64,000 nt of DNA from contig NZ_BMMH01000008.1 in the NCBI RefSeq assembly GCF_014645735.1, positions 145,092-209,091 of the forward strand. The letters run 5' to 3'. The DNA is from Nocardia jinanensis. Its GTDB lineage: Bacteria > Actinomycetota > Actinomycetes > Mycobacteriales > Mycobacteriaceae. Made by a program: the position numbers and the translations under genes. Positions 9,027 to 17,638 of this stretch are shown here, piece after piece. The number at the start of each line of letters is the position of its first letter. Position 1 is the stretch's first letter. Under the pieces are notes generated by a model that made no database searches, was not told where the DNA came from, and saw only the letters and a program-made list of their open reading frames with translations.

Positions 9027-10178
9027 TCAGCTGCGGGACGGTCTCACACCATCTCCGCAGGCGAGCACCGCAAGCCCTGCGGCGCGTATGTTCTTGGCGG
9101 CGTTGATATCCCGATCGTGGGAGGCACCGCAAAGGCACGTCCAATCGCGGACACGCAACGGCAAGGAATCGTTGATCCGGCCGCACGTCGAGCATGTCTT
9201 GCTCGACGGATAGAACCGATCGATCGCCACCACTGTGCGCCCGTACCAGTCCGCCTTGTACTCCAGCATGGTGCGGAACTCCGACCATGATGCATCCGAA
9301 ATCGCACGTGCCAGCGAGCGGTTCCGAACCATGTTGCGCACACTCAGGTCCTCGATGGCGATCACTTGGCTTTCGCGCACCAGTCGAGTCGACAGCTTGT
9401 GCAGATGGTCCCTGCGGCGGTCTGCGATCCGCGCATGGATGCGAGCTACTCTCAGCCGGGCTTTGGCCCTGTTGCTGGAGCCCTTTAGTTTCTTCGACAG
9501 CGCCCGCTGAGCTTTCACCATGCGGGCACGGTCTTTCTTCTCGTGCCGGGGGTTGCTGACCTTCTCCCCGGTCGATAGGGCGTACAGCGATGTTATCCCA
9601 GCATCCAGCCCGATCGTCCCATCGGTCGGGGCATGCGGGGTGATCTTTTCCTCTACCAGGATCGAGATGTGATACCGATCCCCCGAATCCCGGGACACCG
9701 TGACCTGCGACGGCTCCGCACCCGCCGGGAGTGGGCGAGACCAGTGGATATCCAACGCCTCGGCTTGCTTCGCGAGCTTGATGCGACCGTCGCGGAAGGT
9801 GAAGCAGTTCGCGAAGTAGGTCGCCGAGTCCTTCGACCTGCCCTTCTTCTTGAACCGCGGATAGCGGGCCTGCTTGCGCCAGAACTTGTCGTACGCGCCC
9901 TGCAGATTCCGCAACGCCGCCTGCAACGGCCCCTTCGACGGCTCGGTCAACCACTCGGTCTCGCGTTCGCGCTTCCACTGCGTGAGCAGCTTGTCGGACT
10001 CCGCGTATGAGATGCGGCGCTGCTCCTGAGTCCAGGCGCGCGAACGTTCCGCCAACGCCCGGTTGTAAACGTAGCGGACGCAGCCGAAGGTTCGGGCCAG
10101 CTGTTCTGCCTGCTCGCCCGTCGGATAGAAGCGGTACTTGTAAGCCCGCTTCACCACCTTCGCCGCCACACTTGACAC
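9027..10178 (-). mobile_element. tnpB: Solitary TnpB (OrfB_Zn_ribbon RuvC nuclease, IS200/IS605 or IS607 type)
   Basis: A 383-residue protein with the complete TnpB architecture: an N-terminal helix-turn-helix segment (KRAYKYRFYPTGEQ), a RuvC core with Asp192 (GLDAGITSLYA), Glu276 (IAIEDLSV) and Asp357 (HDRDINAAKNI), and a zinc ribbon with Cys329, Cys332, Cys348 and Cys350. All catalytic residues are present, so it looks active. TnpB proteins are RNA-guided DNA nucleases whose omega-RNA overlaps the 3' end of the gene. No tnpA or serine recombinase lies nearby. The start is GTG. Its stop is 19 bp from the purL start, so any omega-RNA would run into purL. Element ends and target duplication cannot be fixed by eye. 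Confidence 0.93.
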
Positions 10179-10496
10179 AGTAGCAAGCTAGCGTGCCACA
10201 GAATTGATCCGCCACCGCAGCAGTCGACGAGGGGGCCTGTGCGCTAGGTTTTCCGGTCACGAGATGCTGGGATCCTTTCGTGGGTTCGGCGTGCCGGCGC
10301 ACGGGCTCATGTCCTTCAGGTACGTACCGCAAGTCGCGACTGGTGTACGGCATCGGCGCCGCAGGAATCGGAAAACGGTCGGGGTCGGACCGGGGGCCTC
10401 GACAGGGTTGATCCAGCACGAATCTTACGTTCACCTGCGCCGGGTCGTTTGCCGACCCCATCGGGAGCGAGCCGCCCGGGAACCTGACTGCACGAC
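10179..10496. other. Gap between tnpB and the M18 peptidase gene
   Basis: A 318-bp stretch that probably contains the left end of the TnpB element and the flanking native intergenic DNA. TTGATCC occurs twice (near 10205 and 10408), but on the strand opposite to tnpB. I see no tnpA remnant, RNA gene or credible ORF. Confidence 0.45.
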
Positions 10497-11777
10497 TCAG
10501 TTCTTCGGAGCGAGGAAGGCTGCCAGCGCCGCCGCGTAGGCGCTGATATCCGCCGCGCCCATCAGCTCTCGCGCCGAATGCATGGCCAGCTGCGGCGCAC
10601 CCACGTCCACCGTCGGCATCCCGGTGCGCGCCGCGGTCATCGGGCCGATGGTGGAACCGCACGGCAGATCGGCGCGGTGCACATAACGCTGCATCGGCAC
10701 CCCCGCCCGGTCACACGCCAGCGCGAACGCACCGGCGCCGACGGCGTCGGTGGCGTAGCGCAGGTTCTGGTTGACCTTCAGCACCGGGCCGCCGTTGATC
10801 TGGATCCCGTGCGAGGGTTCGTGCCGCTCCGGATAGTTCGGATGGGTTGCGTGCGCCATATCCCCGGACGCGCACACCGACCCCGCGACCGCCGCCAGGA
10901 AATCGGCGCGGCCGCCACCGCGGGCCAGCACGATCCGCTCCAGCACCGTGGGCAGCAGCTCGGACTGCGCACCCCGATCGGATTGACTGCCGACCTCCTC
11001 GTGGTCGAAAACAGCGAGCACCGGGACGGCGGCACCCGGGTCCTCGACCGCGGCGCGGAAGGCATGCAGACCCGCGTAGCAGGTGCCCTGGTTGTCCAGG
11101 CGCGGCGCGCTGATCAGGTCCCGGCCGGCGCCGATCACCCGGCTCGGAGCCAGATCGTGGGTCATCAGCTCCCAGCCCAGCACCGACCCTGGATCGACCC
11201 CGGCGGATTCGGCCACATAGTCGAGGAACGAGACGGGTTCGCTGCCCACACCCCAGATGGCGTTCACATGCCGCTGCGGGTCCAGCGTCACCCCGCGCCG
11301 ATCCTCGGACAGATGGATGGCCAGCTGCGGCACCCGCAGAATCGGTTCGTCGATCCGCACCAGCCGTTCGGCCAGCCCGGACCCCTCCCGCACGCTGAGC
11401 CGACCGGAGATCCCCAGTTCCCGATCCAGCCACGAGTTCAGCCACGCGCCGCCGTACGGTTCCAGCCGTACCAGCTGCCAGCCCGCGACGGTCAGATCGG
11501 GATGCTGTTTGACCCGCAGGTTCGGGCTGTCGCTGTGTGCGCCCACCACCCGGAACGGCCCCGCCTGCGCCGGATCGGCCCAGGCCACGAGGGACCCGCC
11601 GCGCACGATGTAATAGCGGCCTCCCGCGCTGGGCCAGGGCTGGGTCTCCGCGAGACGGACGAACCCGTGGGCATCCAGATCCTCGGCGATCGTCCGGCAG
11701 ACATGGAACGGTGAGGGAGACGCGTCGATGAACTCACACAACCCGGCGGCCGAAGCCGCGACAGCAGAACTCGGCAT
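10497..11777 (-). CDS. apeB: M18-family aminopeptidase
   Basis: A 426-residue zinc aminopeptidase of the aspartyl-aminopeptidase family, cytosolic, removing N-terminal residues from peptides. The metal-binding segments are visible: AHSDSPNLRVK, RLDNQGTCYAG, FDHEEVGSQS, a short HATHPNYPERH segment, and a C-terminal GAPQLAMHSARE. Length and order fit Mtb Rv0800, which also lies near purL. There is no signal peptide. The nearest upstream gene on this strand, purQ, is about 300 bp away, so it probably has its own promoter. Confidence 0.92.
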   Translation of the reverse strand: MPSSAVAASAAGLCEFIDASPSPFHVCRTIAEDLDAHGFVRLAETQPWPSAGGRYYIVRGGSLVAWADPAQAGPFRVVGAHSDSPNLRVKQHPDLTVAGWQLVRLEPYGGAWLNSWLDRELGISGRLSVREGSGLAERLVRIDEPILRVPQLAIHLSEDRRGVTLDPQRHVNAIWGVGSEPVSFLDYVAESAGVDPGSVLGWELMTHDLAPSRVIGAGRDLISAPRLDNQGTCYAGLHAFRAAVEDPGAAVPVLAVFDHEEVGSQSDRGAQSELLPTVLERIVLARGGGRADFLAAVAGSVCASGDMAHATHPNYPERHEPSHGIQINGGPVLKVNQNLRYATDAVGAGAFALACDRAGVPMQRYVHRADLPCGSTIGPMTAARTGMPTVDVGAPQLAMHSARELMGAADISAYAAALAAFLAPKN

Positions 11778-12074
11778 GATGTGACATTAAGCGTGGTTGC
11801 CTGTGTCGGGTGCGGGGCCCTCGGTCTGGTCGGCTGTTGCTGAGGAGCCGACAAGGATGAGATCGGTCCCGCAGGTGTGCGTGATACCCGGACCTGCGTT
11901 ACGCCGCCGATCCGCCGAGAACCCGCGGGTCCACATGCCGACCGAGACTACGAGCAGGTCACATCTCCCCCTTCGCCGGCGAGCGCGGTCCGAATCATGC
12001 CGCCCCGTGCGCATCGACTCCCCCACACAGGATCCCGGTACACACCTGTGTGCGCACCGGGATCCCGCGGCGAG
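11778..12074. other. Gap downstream of purQ, nothing assigned
   Basis: 297 bp between purQ and the M18 peptidase gene. A CACAGG...CCTGTGTG inverted segment lies near 12026-12055 but is too irregular to call a terminator. Short ORFs here are Arg/Gly-rich frame shadows. Confidence 0.4.
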
Positions 12075-12752
12075 TCAGGAAGCGACCAGCGCGTCCAATA
12101 CCGACAGGAACAACCCCAGCCCGTCATCACTCGGCCCGGTCAGAGCTTCGGTCGCGTGTTCCGGGTGCGGCATGAGCCCCACCACCCGCTTGTTCTCCGA
12201 CGCGATACCCGCGATCGAACGCTGCGACCCGTTGAGGTTGTCGCCCGCGTAGCGGAACACCACCCGGCCTTCGCCTTCGAGTTCGTCCAGCACCGACTGC
12301 GGGGCCTGATAGCGACCTTCCCCGGATTTCAGCGGGACCAGGATCTGCGCGCCCGGTTCGTAGCGGGAGGTCCACGCGGTATCGGCCGCTTCGACACTCA
12401 GCCACTGGTCGCGGCAGATGAAATGCAGGCCTTCGTTGCGGGTGAGAGCCCCGGGCAGCAGGCCCGCCTCGCACAGCACCTGAAAGCCGTTGCAGATCCC
12501 GAGTACCGGCATACCTTTACCGGCGGCTTCCACGACCGCGCCCATCACGGGGGCGAATCGGGCGATGGCACCGCAGCGCAGATAGTCGCCGTAAGAGAAT
12601 CCGCCGGGCACCACGACCGCGTCGACGTCCTTGAGGTCGGCGTCCCCGTGCCACAGGTCGACGGCTTCGCCACCTGCCAAGCGGACCGCACGGGCCGCGT
12701 CCACATCGTCGAGGGTGCCGGGGAAAGTGATGACCCCGATGCGGGCGGTCAC
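12075..12752 (-). CDS. purQ: Phosphoribosylformylglycinamidine synthase subunit PurQ (glutaminase)
   Basis: The class I glutamine amidotransferase subunit that feeds ammonia to PurL. The triad is visible as Cys87 (VLGICNGFQ), His196 and Glu198 (LMPHPEH). It is 225 residues, normal for stand-alone PurQ. The GTG start overlaps the purS stop as GTGA, so translation is coupled. In many actinobacteria purL follows closely; here an M18 peptidase gene and a TnpB gene intervene, about 3 kb in total. Confidence 0.97.
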   Translation of the reverse strand: MTARIGVITFPGTLDDVDAARAVRLAGGEAVDLWHGDADLKDVDAVVVPGGFSYGDYLRCGAIARFAPVMGAVVEAAGKGMPVLGICNGFQVLCEAGLLPGALTRNEGLHFICRDQWLSVEAADTAWTSRYEPGAQILVPLKSGEGRYQAPQSVLDELEGEGRVVFRYAGDNLNGSQRSIAGIASENKRVVGLMPHPEHATEALTGPSDDGLGLFLSVLDALVAS

Positions 12753-12985
12753 GGGACGCGCACCACCTTCCAGTCCTCGATCACCGTGTTGGCCAGCAGC
12801 GATTCAGCGATCGAAGCGAGTTCGTCGTCGCTGACATCGTCACCGACCTCGAGTTCGAAGCGTTTGCCCTGCCGGACGTCGGTGACGCCTTCGAATCCCA
12901 GGCGCGGCAGGGCACCGGCTATGGCCTGCCCCTGCGGATCCAGGATCTCGGCCTTCGGCATCACCTCGACCACGACACGTGCCAC
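12749..12985 (-). CDS. purS: Phosphoribosylformylglycinamidine synthase subunit PurS
   Basis: A 78-residue PurS subunit that dimerises and bridges PurQ and PurL. The beta-alpha-beta pattern (RVVVEVMPKAEILDPQGQAI ... VTDVRQGKRFELEV) is typical and full length. The start is GTG with GAGGAG eight bases upstream. It is first in the purS-purQ pair, and its promoter shares the 142-bp divergent gap with the MBL-fold gene at 13128. Confidence 0.96.
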   Translation of the reverse strand: MARVVVEVMPKAEILDPQGQAIAGALPRLGFEGVTDVRQGKRFELEVGDDVSDDELASIAESLLANTVIEDWKVVRVP

Positions 12986-13127
12986 AGGTTGCTCCTCACA
13001 AAAAGGGGGATGAGCTGCGCCCGGCGTCGGCGCCGGGACGCGGATGGGTTACCTGAGCAGCCTAATTGCCCGATGGCCGGACGGTCGCGGCGGGTGACCG
13101 AACATATGCAGTACTAGCCTTGCGTGC

Positions 13128-13772
13128 ATGCATGTAGCCCATTTCGGTCACTCCTGCGTACTCGTCGAACTGAACGGGAAGAAGATCCTCTTCGATCCCG
13201 GCGCGTTCTCCCACGGTTTCGAAGGCCTCACCGGACTGGACGCGATCGCCGTCACCCATCAGCACGCCGACCATATCGATCCCGACCGGATCGATCCGCT
13301 GATCGAGGCGAATCCCGGCGCGCGTCTGTTCTCCGATCCGCAGACCGCGGAGCTGCGGGGCGGGGCCTGGGAGGCGCTGCACGCGGGCAATATCGTCGAC
13401 CTCGACGGTCTGCGCATCACCGGCGGCGGTGGCCGGCACGCGGTGATCCATCCCGAGATGCCGGTTGTCGACAACACCGTATTCCAGCTGGGCACCGCCG
13501 CGAATCCGACCCGGTTCGTACATCCCGGCGATTCGCTGTGGGTTCCGTCCACGCCGGTCGATGTCCTCGCCGTCCCGGCCGCGGCGCCGTGGATGAAGAT
13601 CAGCGAGGCAGTCGACTACCTGCGCGCGGTGGCACCACGGCTGGCCTTCCCGATCCATTACGGGATCATCGCCGAGCAGGCCTGGGGGGTGTATTTCGGC
13701 CGGCTCGACGAAATGCGCAAGGCCGATACCGAATTCACGATCCTGCGACCGGAGGGCGACGCCGAATTCTGA
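13128..13772 (+). CDS. MBL-fold metal-dependent hydrolase
   Basis: A 214-residue metallo-beta-lactamase-fold protein. The metal motif THQHADHIDPDR is at about 44-55, with later ligands HPGD and IHYG. It belongs to the UlaG/Rv0786c-like group, and an Mtb homologue also stands divergent to purS-purQ, which supports orthology. The substrate is unknown; a phosphodiesterase or lactonase activity would be a guess. A TATGCA/TAGCCT-like region ends about 10 bp before the ATG, so a leaderless or near-leaderless transcript is possible. Confidence 0.85.
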   Translation: MHVAHFGHSCVLVELNGKKILFDPGAFSHGFEGLTGLDAIAVTHQHADHIDPDRIDPLIEANPGARLFSDPQTAELRGGAWEALHAGNIVDLDGLRITGGGGRHAVIHPEMPVVDNTVFQLGTAANPTRFVHPGDSLWVPSTPVDVLAVPAAAPWMKISEAVDYLRAVAPRLAFPIHYGIIAEQAWGVYFGRLDEMRKADTEFTILRPEGDAEF

Positions 13773-13911
13773 ACGCGGAGCCGCTCGGCGGTCAGCGAGT
13801 GCGGGTCGACAGGAAGAGCGCCTCGGCGGACGACGCCGGCCTCGTTCGCCGACACCGTATCCCGGTCCCGTCCATCGAGCGTGCACCGGTTCGGCCGACA
13901 TGCGGCGCGGG

Positions 13912-14430
13912 TCATCCCGGCTGTGCACGTTCCGCCTCCCGCACCGGGCACTGGGCGTCGGTCGTACACACTCTCCGGTCACAGAGACGGCACACCAGGT
14001 CGGCATTGCCGATATCGGAGTGGAGGCCGGTCAGCAGCTTGTCCAGCAGCGCGGCCAGGATTGCGCGTTCGGATGTGTCGAGCGGGGCGAGCACCTGGGT
14101 CAAATAGTCGCTGCGGGCGGCCAGGATATCCGCGGCGGCGCGGCGCCCGCGATCCGTGAGCCGGACAGCGATTTCGCGTCCCCGCCCGGTCCGGCGTTCG
14201 ACGAACTCGCGCCGCAGCAATGTGTCGATCATCCGCGCCGCCGCCGGCTGACTCGAACCCACCCGCCGGCCCAGTTCGGTGCCGCTCAACCCGGGCGATC
14301 CCGCCAGCACCACCAGCGCCGCCGCAGCGCTCGCCCCGATACCCGTATCCTCGGTCACCCGTTCGAGCATCAGATCGGTGACCGCCAGGGCCGCGGTGCC
14401 GAGCAGGTTCGCGGTCCGGCGATCATGCAT
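13912..14430 (-). CDS. MarR-family transcriptional regulator with C-terminal Cys cluster
   Basis: A 172-residue winged-helix regulator. Helices GLSGTELGRRVGSSQPAAARMIDTLLRREFVERR form the DNA-reading unit and REIAVRLTDRGRRAA the wing. The C-terminus carries Cys147, Cys150, Cys155 and Cys161 (CRLCDRRVC ... CP), a possible metal or redox-sensing cluster seen in one MarR subgroup. The ATG lies inside a perfect 17-bp palindrome, the likely autoregulatory operator. The neighbours are a DUF2334 gene upstream on the same strand and the MBL-fold gene convergent to it. The targets are unknown. Confidence 0.88.
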   Translation of the reverse strand: MHDRRTANLLGTAALAVTDLMLERVTEDTGIGASAAAALVVLAGSPGLSGTELGRRVGSSQPAAARMIDTLLRREFVERRTGRGREIAVRLTDRGRRAAADILAARSDYLTQVLAPLDTSERAILAALLDKLLTGLHSDIGNADLVCRLCDRRVCTTDAQCPVREAERAQPG

Positions 14431-14441
14431 GACTCATGCAT
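14425..14441. promoter_or_regulatory. Perfect palindrome over the marR start codon
   Basis: ATGCATGACTCATGCAT is an exact inverted repeat of 8-bp arms around a central C. It spans the start codon of the MarR gene. MarR proteins usually bind palindromes of this size in their own promoter, so autorepression is the natural reading. Confidence 0.7.
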
Positions 14442-14541
14442 AACACGGCGATGTGGTTCATCCGGATTCATCCCGGCGGGCCAGGGGTCTCGGGACGAGG
14501 AAACCGCCGCCCCACTATCGCCGGAAAGGGGCGGCGGAGCC

Positions 14542-15243
14542 TCAGGCCGCGCGTACGGCGCGCACCGGTTCCCAGCGGTACACCTCACTGTGCGCACCGT
14601 GATAGAGCGCGAGATCCACAGCGTCCAGCATCGCCTGCCGCGGGCCCGGCCGGCCCAGCTGCGCGGCCGAGACCGCCAGACGCAGCATCCCGCCGCGGCG
14701 CGCGGTGCGCGCGGCGCCCAGTACCAGTGCGCGACACCACCAGGGTTCGGCGCGGAACCCCTCCCCTATTCCGTACACCCGCCCCTTCTGCACCGCGTTG
14801 CGCTCCAGATCGTGGATACCGGTCAACCCGAGCGAGAGCCGGAACCCGAGCTCGGGCAGTGCGGAGATCGCACCGGCCGAGACGTCCCAGCGGGGCGCGG
14901 CGAACAACCGGGTACGCAGCCCGACCTGCTCCATGATCCGGTCGGCGGCGGTCAGCCGCAGCAGTGCCTCGTGTTTGGGCAATGCGGCGAATTCGGCCCG
15001 GCGCGGTTTGGTGGCTGCCTGGTCGTAGCCGTGCAGCACCACGGCGTCACCGCGACCGCGGCGGCCGCACAGCCAGGTCCGGGTGGTGGGATCGTCGGTC
15101 AGCCGGTACCCCCCTTTCAGGCGCGGCGCCACCAGTAGCGACAACCGCACCCCGCGCTGATCCATCTCCTCGGCGAAACCGATCGCCGCGTCCCGAGTGG
15201 TTTCCCGGACGCCCGACACCGAAACGAGCAGCTCAGCGTTCAT
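14542..15243 (-). CDS. DUF2334 polysaccharide-deacetylase-like protein
   Basis: The start at 15243 gives 233 residues beginning ELLVSVSGVRETTRD, matching the family's strand-one segment; an upstream ATG at 15300 would add 19 Cys/His-rich residues that do not look native. LHGYDQAA and LFAAPRWDVS are the usual DUF2334 active-site-like stretches, and ALYHGAHSE is near the end. These proteins share the NodB/deacetylase barrel; the activity is untested. Rv0787 of Mtb, next to purS, is a likely counterpart. Transcribed toward marR with a 111-bp gap. Confidence 0.8.
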   Translation of the reverse strand: MNAELLVSVSGVRETTRDAAIGFAEEMDQRGVRLSLLVAPRLKGGYRLTDDPTTRTWLCGRRGRGDAVVLHGYDQAATKPRRAEFAALPKHEALLRLTAADRIMEQVGLRTRLFAAPRWDVSAGAISALPELGFRLSLGLTGIHDLERNAVQKGRVYGIGEGFRAEPWWCRALVLGAARTARRGGMLRLAVSAAQLGRPGPRQAMLDAVDLALYHGAHSEVYRWEPVRAVRAA

Positions 15244-15381
15244 ATACCGACAATGACAGGCGCAGGTGTCCATGGCGTGCAGTACCGATGACCTGCGCAT
15301 GCAGGGCCGGTGACCAGACCGTGCAGTGCGTATGACCGGGCGGCGAACATCGGGATACGATCCGCCGCGCCGCCCGGCCGG

Positions 15382-17556
15382 CTACTTCTCCCCGAGACCG
15401 ACCGTGTCCAGCACCCACGCGTACTCGAAGGCGACCTCACGCCATTTCTCGTACCGTCCGCTGACCCCGCCGTGCCCCGCGCTCATCTCTGTTTTGAGCA
15501 GCAGCGGCGCGTCGCCGGTTTTGGTGGCGCGCAGTTTCGCGACCCATTTCGCCGGTTCCACGTACAGCACCCGGGTGTCGTTGATGCTGGTGATCGCCAG
15601 AATAGCCGGATAATCCTTGGCCTCGACGTTCTCATAGGGCGAATACGATTTCATGTACTCGTAGACGACCTTGTCCGCCAAGGGATTTCCCCACTCGTCC
15701 CATTCGATCACGGTGAGCGGCAGCGAGGGGTCGAGGATCGAGGTGAGCGGGTCGACGAACGGCACATTCGCCAGTACACCCACGAAGAGTTCCGGCGCGA
15801 TATTCGCCACCGCACCCACCAGCAGCCCGCCCGCGCTGCCCCCGTCCGCGATCATCCGGTCCGGCGCCGTGACCCCACTGTCGACGAGATGCCTTGCGCA
15901 GGAGACGAAATCGGTGAAAGTGTTCTTCTTGGTGAGAGTTTTGCCGTTCTCGTACCACTGCCGGCCCATCTCACCGCCGCCGCGCACATGCGCGATCGCG
16001 AAGACCATGCCGCGGTCGAGCAGCGATAGCCGCGATACCGAGAAGCCCGGATCCATACTCGCCTCGTACGAGCCGTATCCATAGAGCAGCAACGGTTTCG
16101 GGCCCTCGACCCGATCGGTGTCGCGCCGGGCGACGATCGAGATGGGGATGCGGGTACCGTCCGGTGCCACCGCCCAGTCCCGGTGCTGCACATAGTCGTT
16201 CGCGTCGTATCCACCGAGCACCGGCTGCTCCTTGCGCAGCAGCAGCGCACCCGTCTCCACCACATAGTCGAAGACCTGGGTCGGGGTGATGAACGAGGTG
16301 AGACCGAGCCGCAGGGTGGGCTGATCCCATTCCGGGCAGGAGCCGAGCCCGGCACTGTAGAGCTCCAGCTCGAAATCGAGTTCCCGTAGTTCGCCGTACC
16401 CGTCTGCGTTCAGCGGCCACACCGCGACCCGCGTCAGTGCCTCGCGGCGATAGCTGAGTACCAGCTGCCCGGCGAAGGCATCGATATCCTCGAGCCGGAC
16501 ATCGTCGCGGTGCCCGATAAGGGTGCGCAGCCGGGACGGATCGTCGGCCGGGGCCTCGGCGAGTACGAAATTCTCCGCCTTCACCCCGTCGACCACATCG
16601 TTGTGCAGGACCAGGAACCGGTCCTGTCCCGCCACCACCGCGTGCTCCGCCGAATACTCCACCCCTTCGCGGCGCGGCAGCAGCACCCGGAACTCACCGG
16701 TCGGATCGTCGGATTCCAAGACCCAGCCCTCGGTGGTGATCTTGGATCCCACCCAGATCATCAGGTACTTCTCCGACCTGGTGGCACCGACACTCACCCA
16801 GTACCGTTCGTCCGGCTCGTGGAAGACCTGCACATCCGCGGCCGAGGTATCGCCGAGCCGGTGCCGCCACACGGTGTCGGGCCGCCAGGATTCGTCGACG
16901 GTCTGATAGAAAACGTGGCTGCCGTCCAGCGACCAGGTCGCCCCGGGCGCGGTCCGCGGGATCTCGTCGCCGAGCAGTTCACCGGAGCGCAGATCCATGA
17001 ACCGCAGCGTGTAGCGCTCGTCGCCGGCGGTATCCACCGAGAAGGCCAGCAGGTTCCCGTCATGACTCACCGAGAACGCGCCCAGCGCGAAGAAATCGTG
17101 CCCCTCGGCGAGCACATTGCTGTCCAGCAGGACCTGTTCGCCGGGGATCTCGGTCCCGGCCTCCAGCTGCGGCGGGGTCCAGGCGTCGATGCCGGCGGCG
17201 TCCGCGTCGATCGGGCACCGGCAGTGCACGCCGTACTGTTTGCCCTCGTAGCTGCGCGAGTAGTACCAGTGGTCGCCGAGCCTGGTCGGCACCGACAGAT
17301 CGGTCTCCTGGGTGCGGCTCTTGATCTCGTCGAAGATCTTCTCGCGCAGCGGCGCCAGATGCGCCGTCCGGGCCTCGGTATAGGCGTTCTCGGCCTCGAG
17401 ATGGGCAATCACCTCCGGGTTCTCCTTGTCCCGCAGCCATTCGTATTCGTCGACGAACCGATCGCCGTGGTGTACCCGCTCGAACGGAACCGTCTTCGCC
17501 GTGGGCGCGACCGCCGCGGCGGCCACGTCGGTTACCGAACTACCACTGTCAGCCAT
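15382..17556 (-). CDS. ptrB: Oligopeptidase B-like S9 serine peptidase
   Basis: A prolyl-oligopeptidase-family enzyme cleaving short peptides after basic residues, normally cytosolic. The N-terminal seven-bladed propeller covers about residues 50-430. The catalytic domain shows Ser in GGSAGGLLVG, Asp in SINDTRVLYV and His in MSAGHGGVSGR, all intact. The ATG at 17556 gives 724 residues; an earlier in-frame start would add a 25-residue Ala-rich shadow. In Mtb this gene is split into ptrBa and ptrBb; here it is one continuous frame. Confidence 0.93.
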   Translation of the reverse strand: MADSGSSVTDVAAAAVAPTAKTVPFERVHHGDRFVDEYEWLRDKENPEVIAHLEAENAYTEARTAHLAPLREKIFDEIKSRTQETDLSVPTRLGDHWYYSRSYEGKQYGVHCRCPIDADAAGIDAWTPPQLEAGTEIPGEQVLLDSNVLAEGHDFFALGAFSVSHDGNLLAFSVDTAGDERYTLRFMDLRSGELLGDEIPRTAPGATWSLDGSHVFYQTVDESWRPDTVWRHRLGDTSAADVQVFHEPDERYWVSVGATRSEKYLMIWVGSKITTEGWVLESDDPTGEFRVLLPRREGVEYSAEHAVVAGQDRFLVLHNDVVDGVKAENFVLAEAPADDPSRLRTLIGHRDDVRLEDIDAFAGQLVLSYRREALTRVAVWPLNADGYGELRELDFELELYSAGLGSCPEWDQPTLRLGLTSFITPTQVFDYVVETGALLLRKEQPVLGGYDANDYVQHRDWAVAPDGTRIPISIVARRDTDRVEGPKPLLLYGYGSYEASMDPGFSVSRLSLLDRGMVFAIAHVRGGGEMGRQWYENGKTLTKKNTFTDFVSCARHLVDSGVTAPDRMIADGGSAGGLLVGAVANIAPELFVGVLANVPFVDPLTSILDPSLPLTVIEWDEWGNPLADKVVYEYMKSYSPYENVEAKDYPAILAITSINDTRVLYVEPAKWVAKLRATKTGDAPLLLKTEMSAGHGGVSGRYEKWREVAFEYAWVLDTVGLGEK

Positions 17557-17638
17557 GGCCACCACCGTAGCGGCCCACGCCGCAGGTCCGGCGCCACCAC
17601 CGTCCACGGCTGCGGCCGGGGCGAACCGCACTGATCGA

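Noticed and set aside
6503..9106. 867-codon open frame antisense to purL
   Set aside because: His/Gly/Arg-rich shadow of a GC-rich gene; purL on the other strand has full family motifs.
10179..10496. tnpA remnant or left end of an IS200/IS605 element
   Set aside because: No transposase-like frame and no subterminal hairpin that could be trusted by eye.
9004..10662. 552-codon minus-strand frame overlapping tnpB
   Set aside because: Another frame of the same strand; the TnpB frame carries all catalytic motifs.
11787..12026. 79-codon minus-strand ORF downstream of purQ
   Set aside because: Arg-rich, no ribosome-binding site, no resemblance to a protein family.
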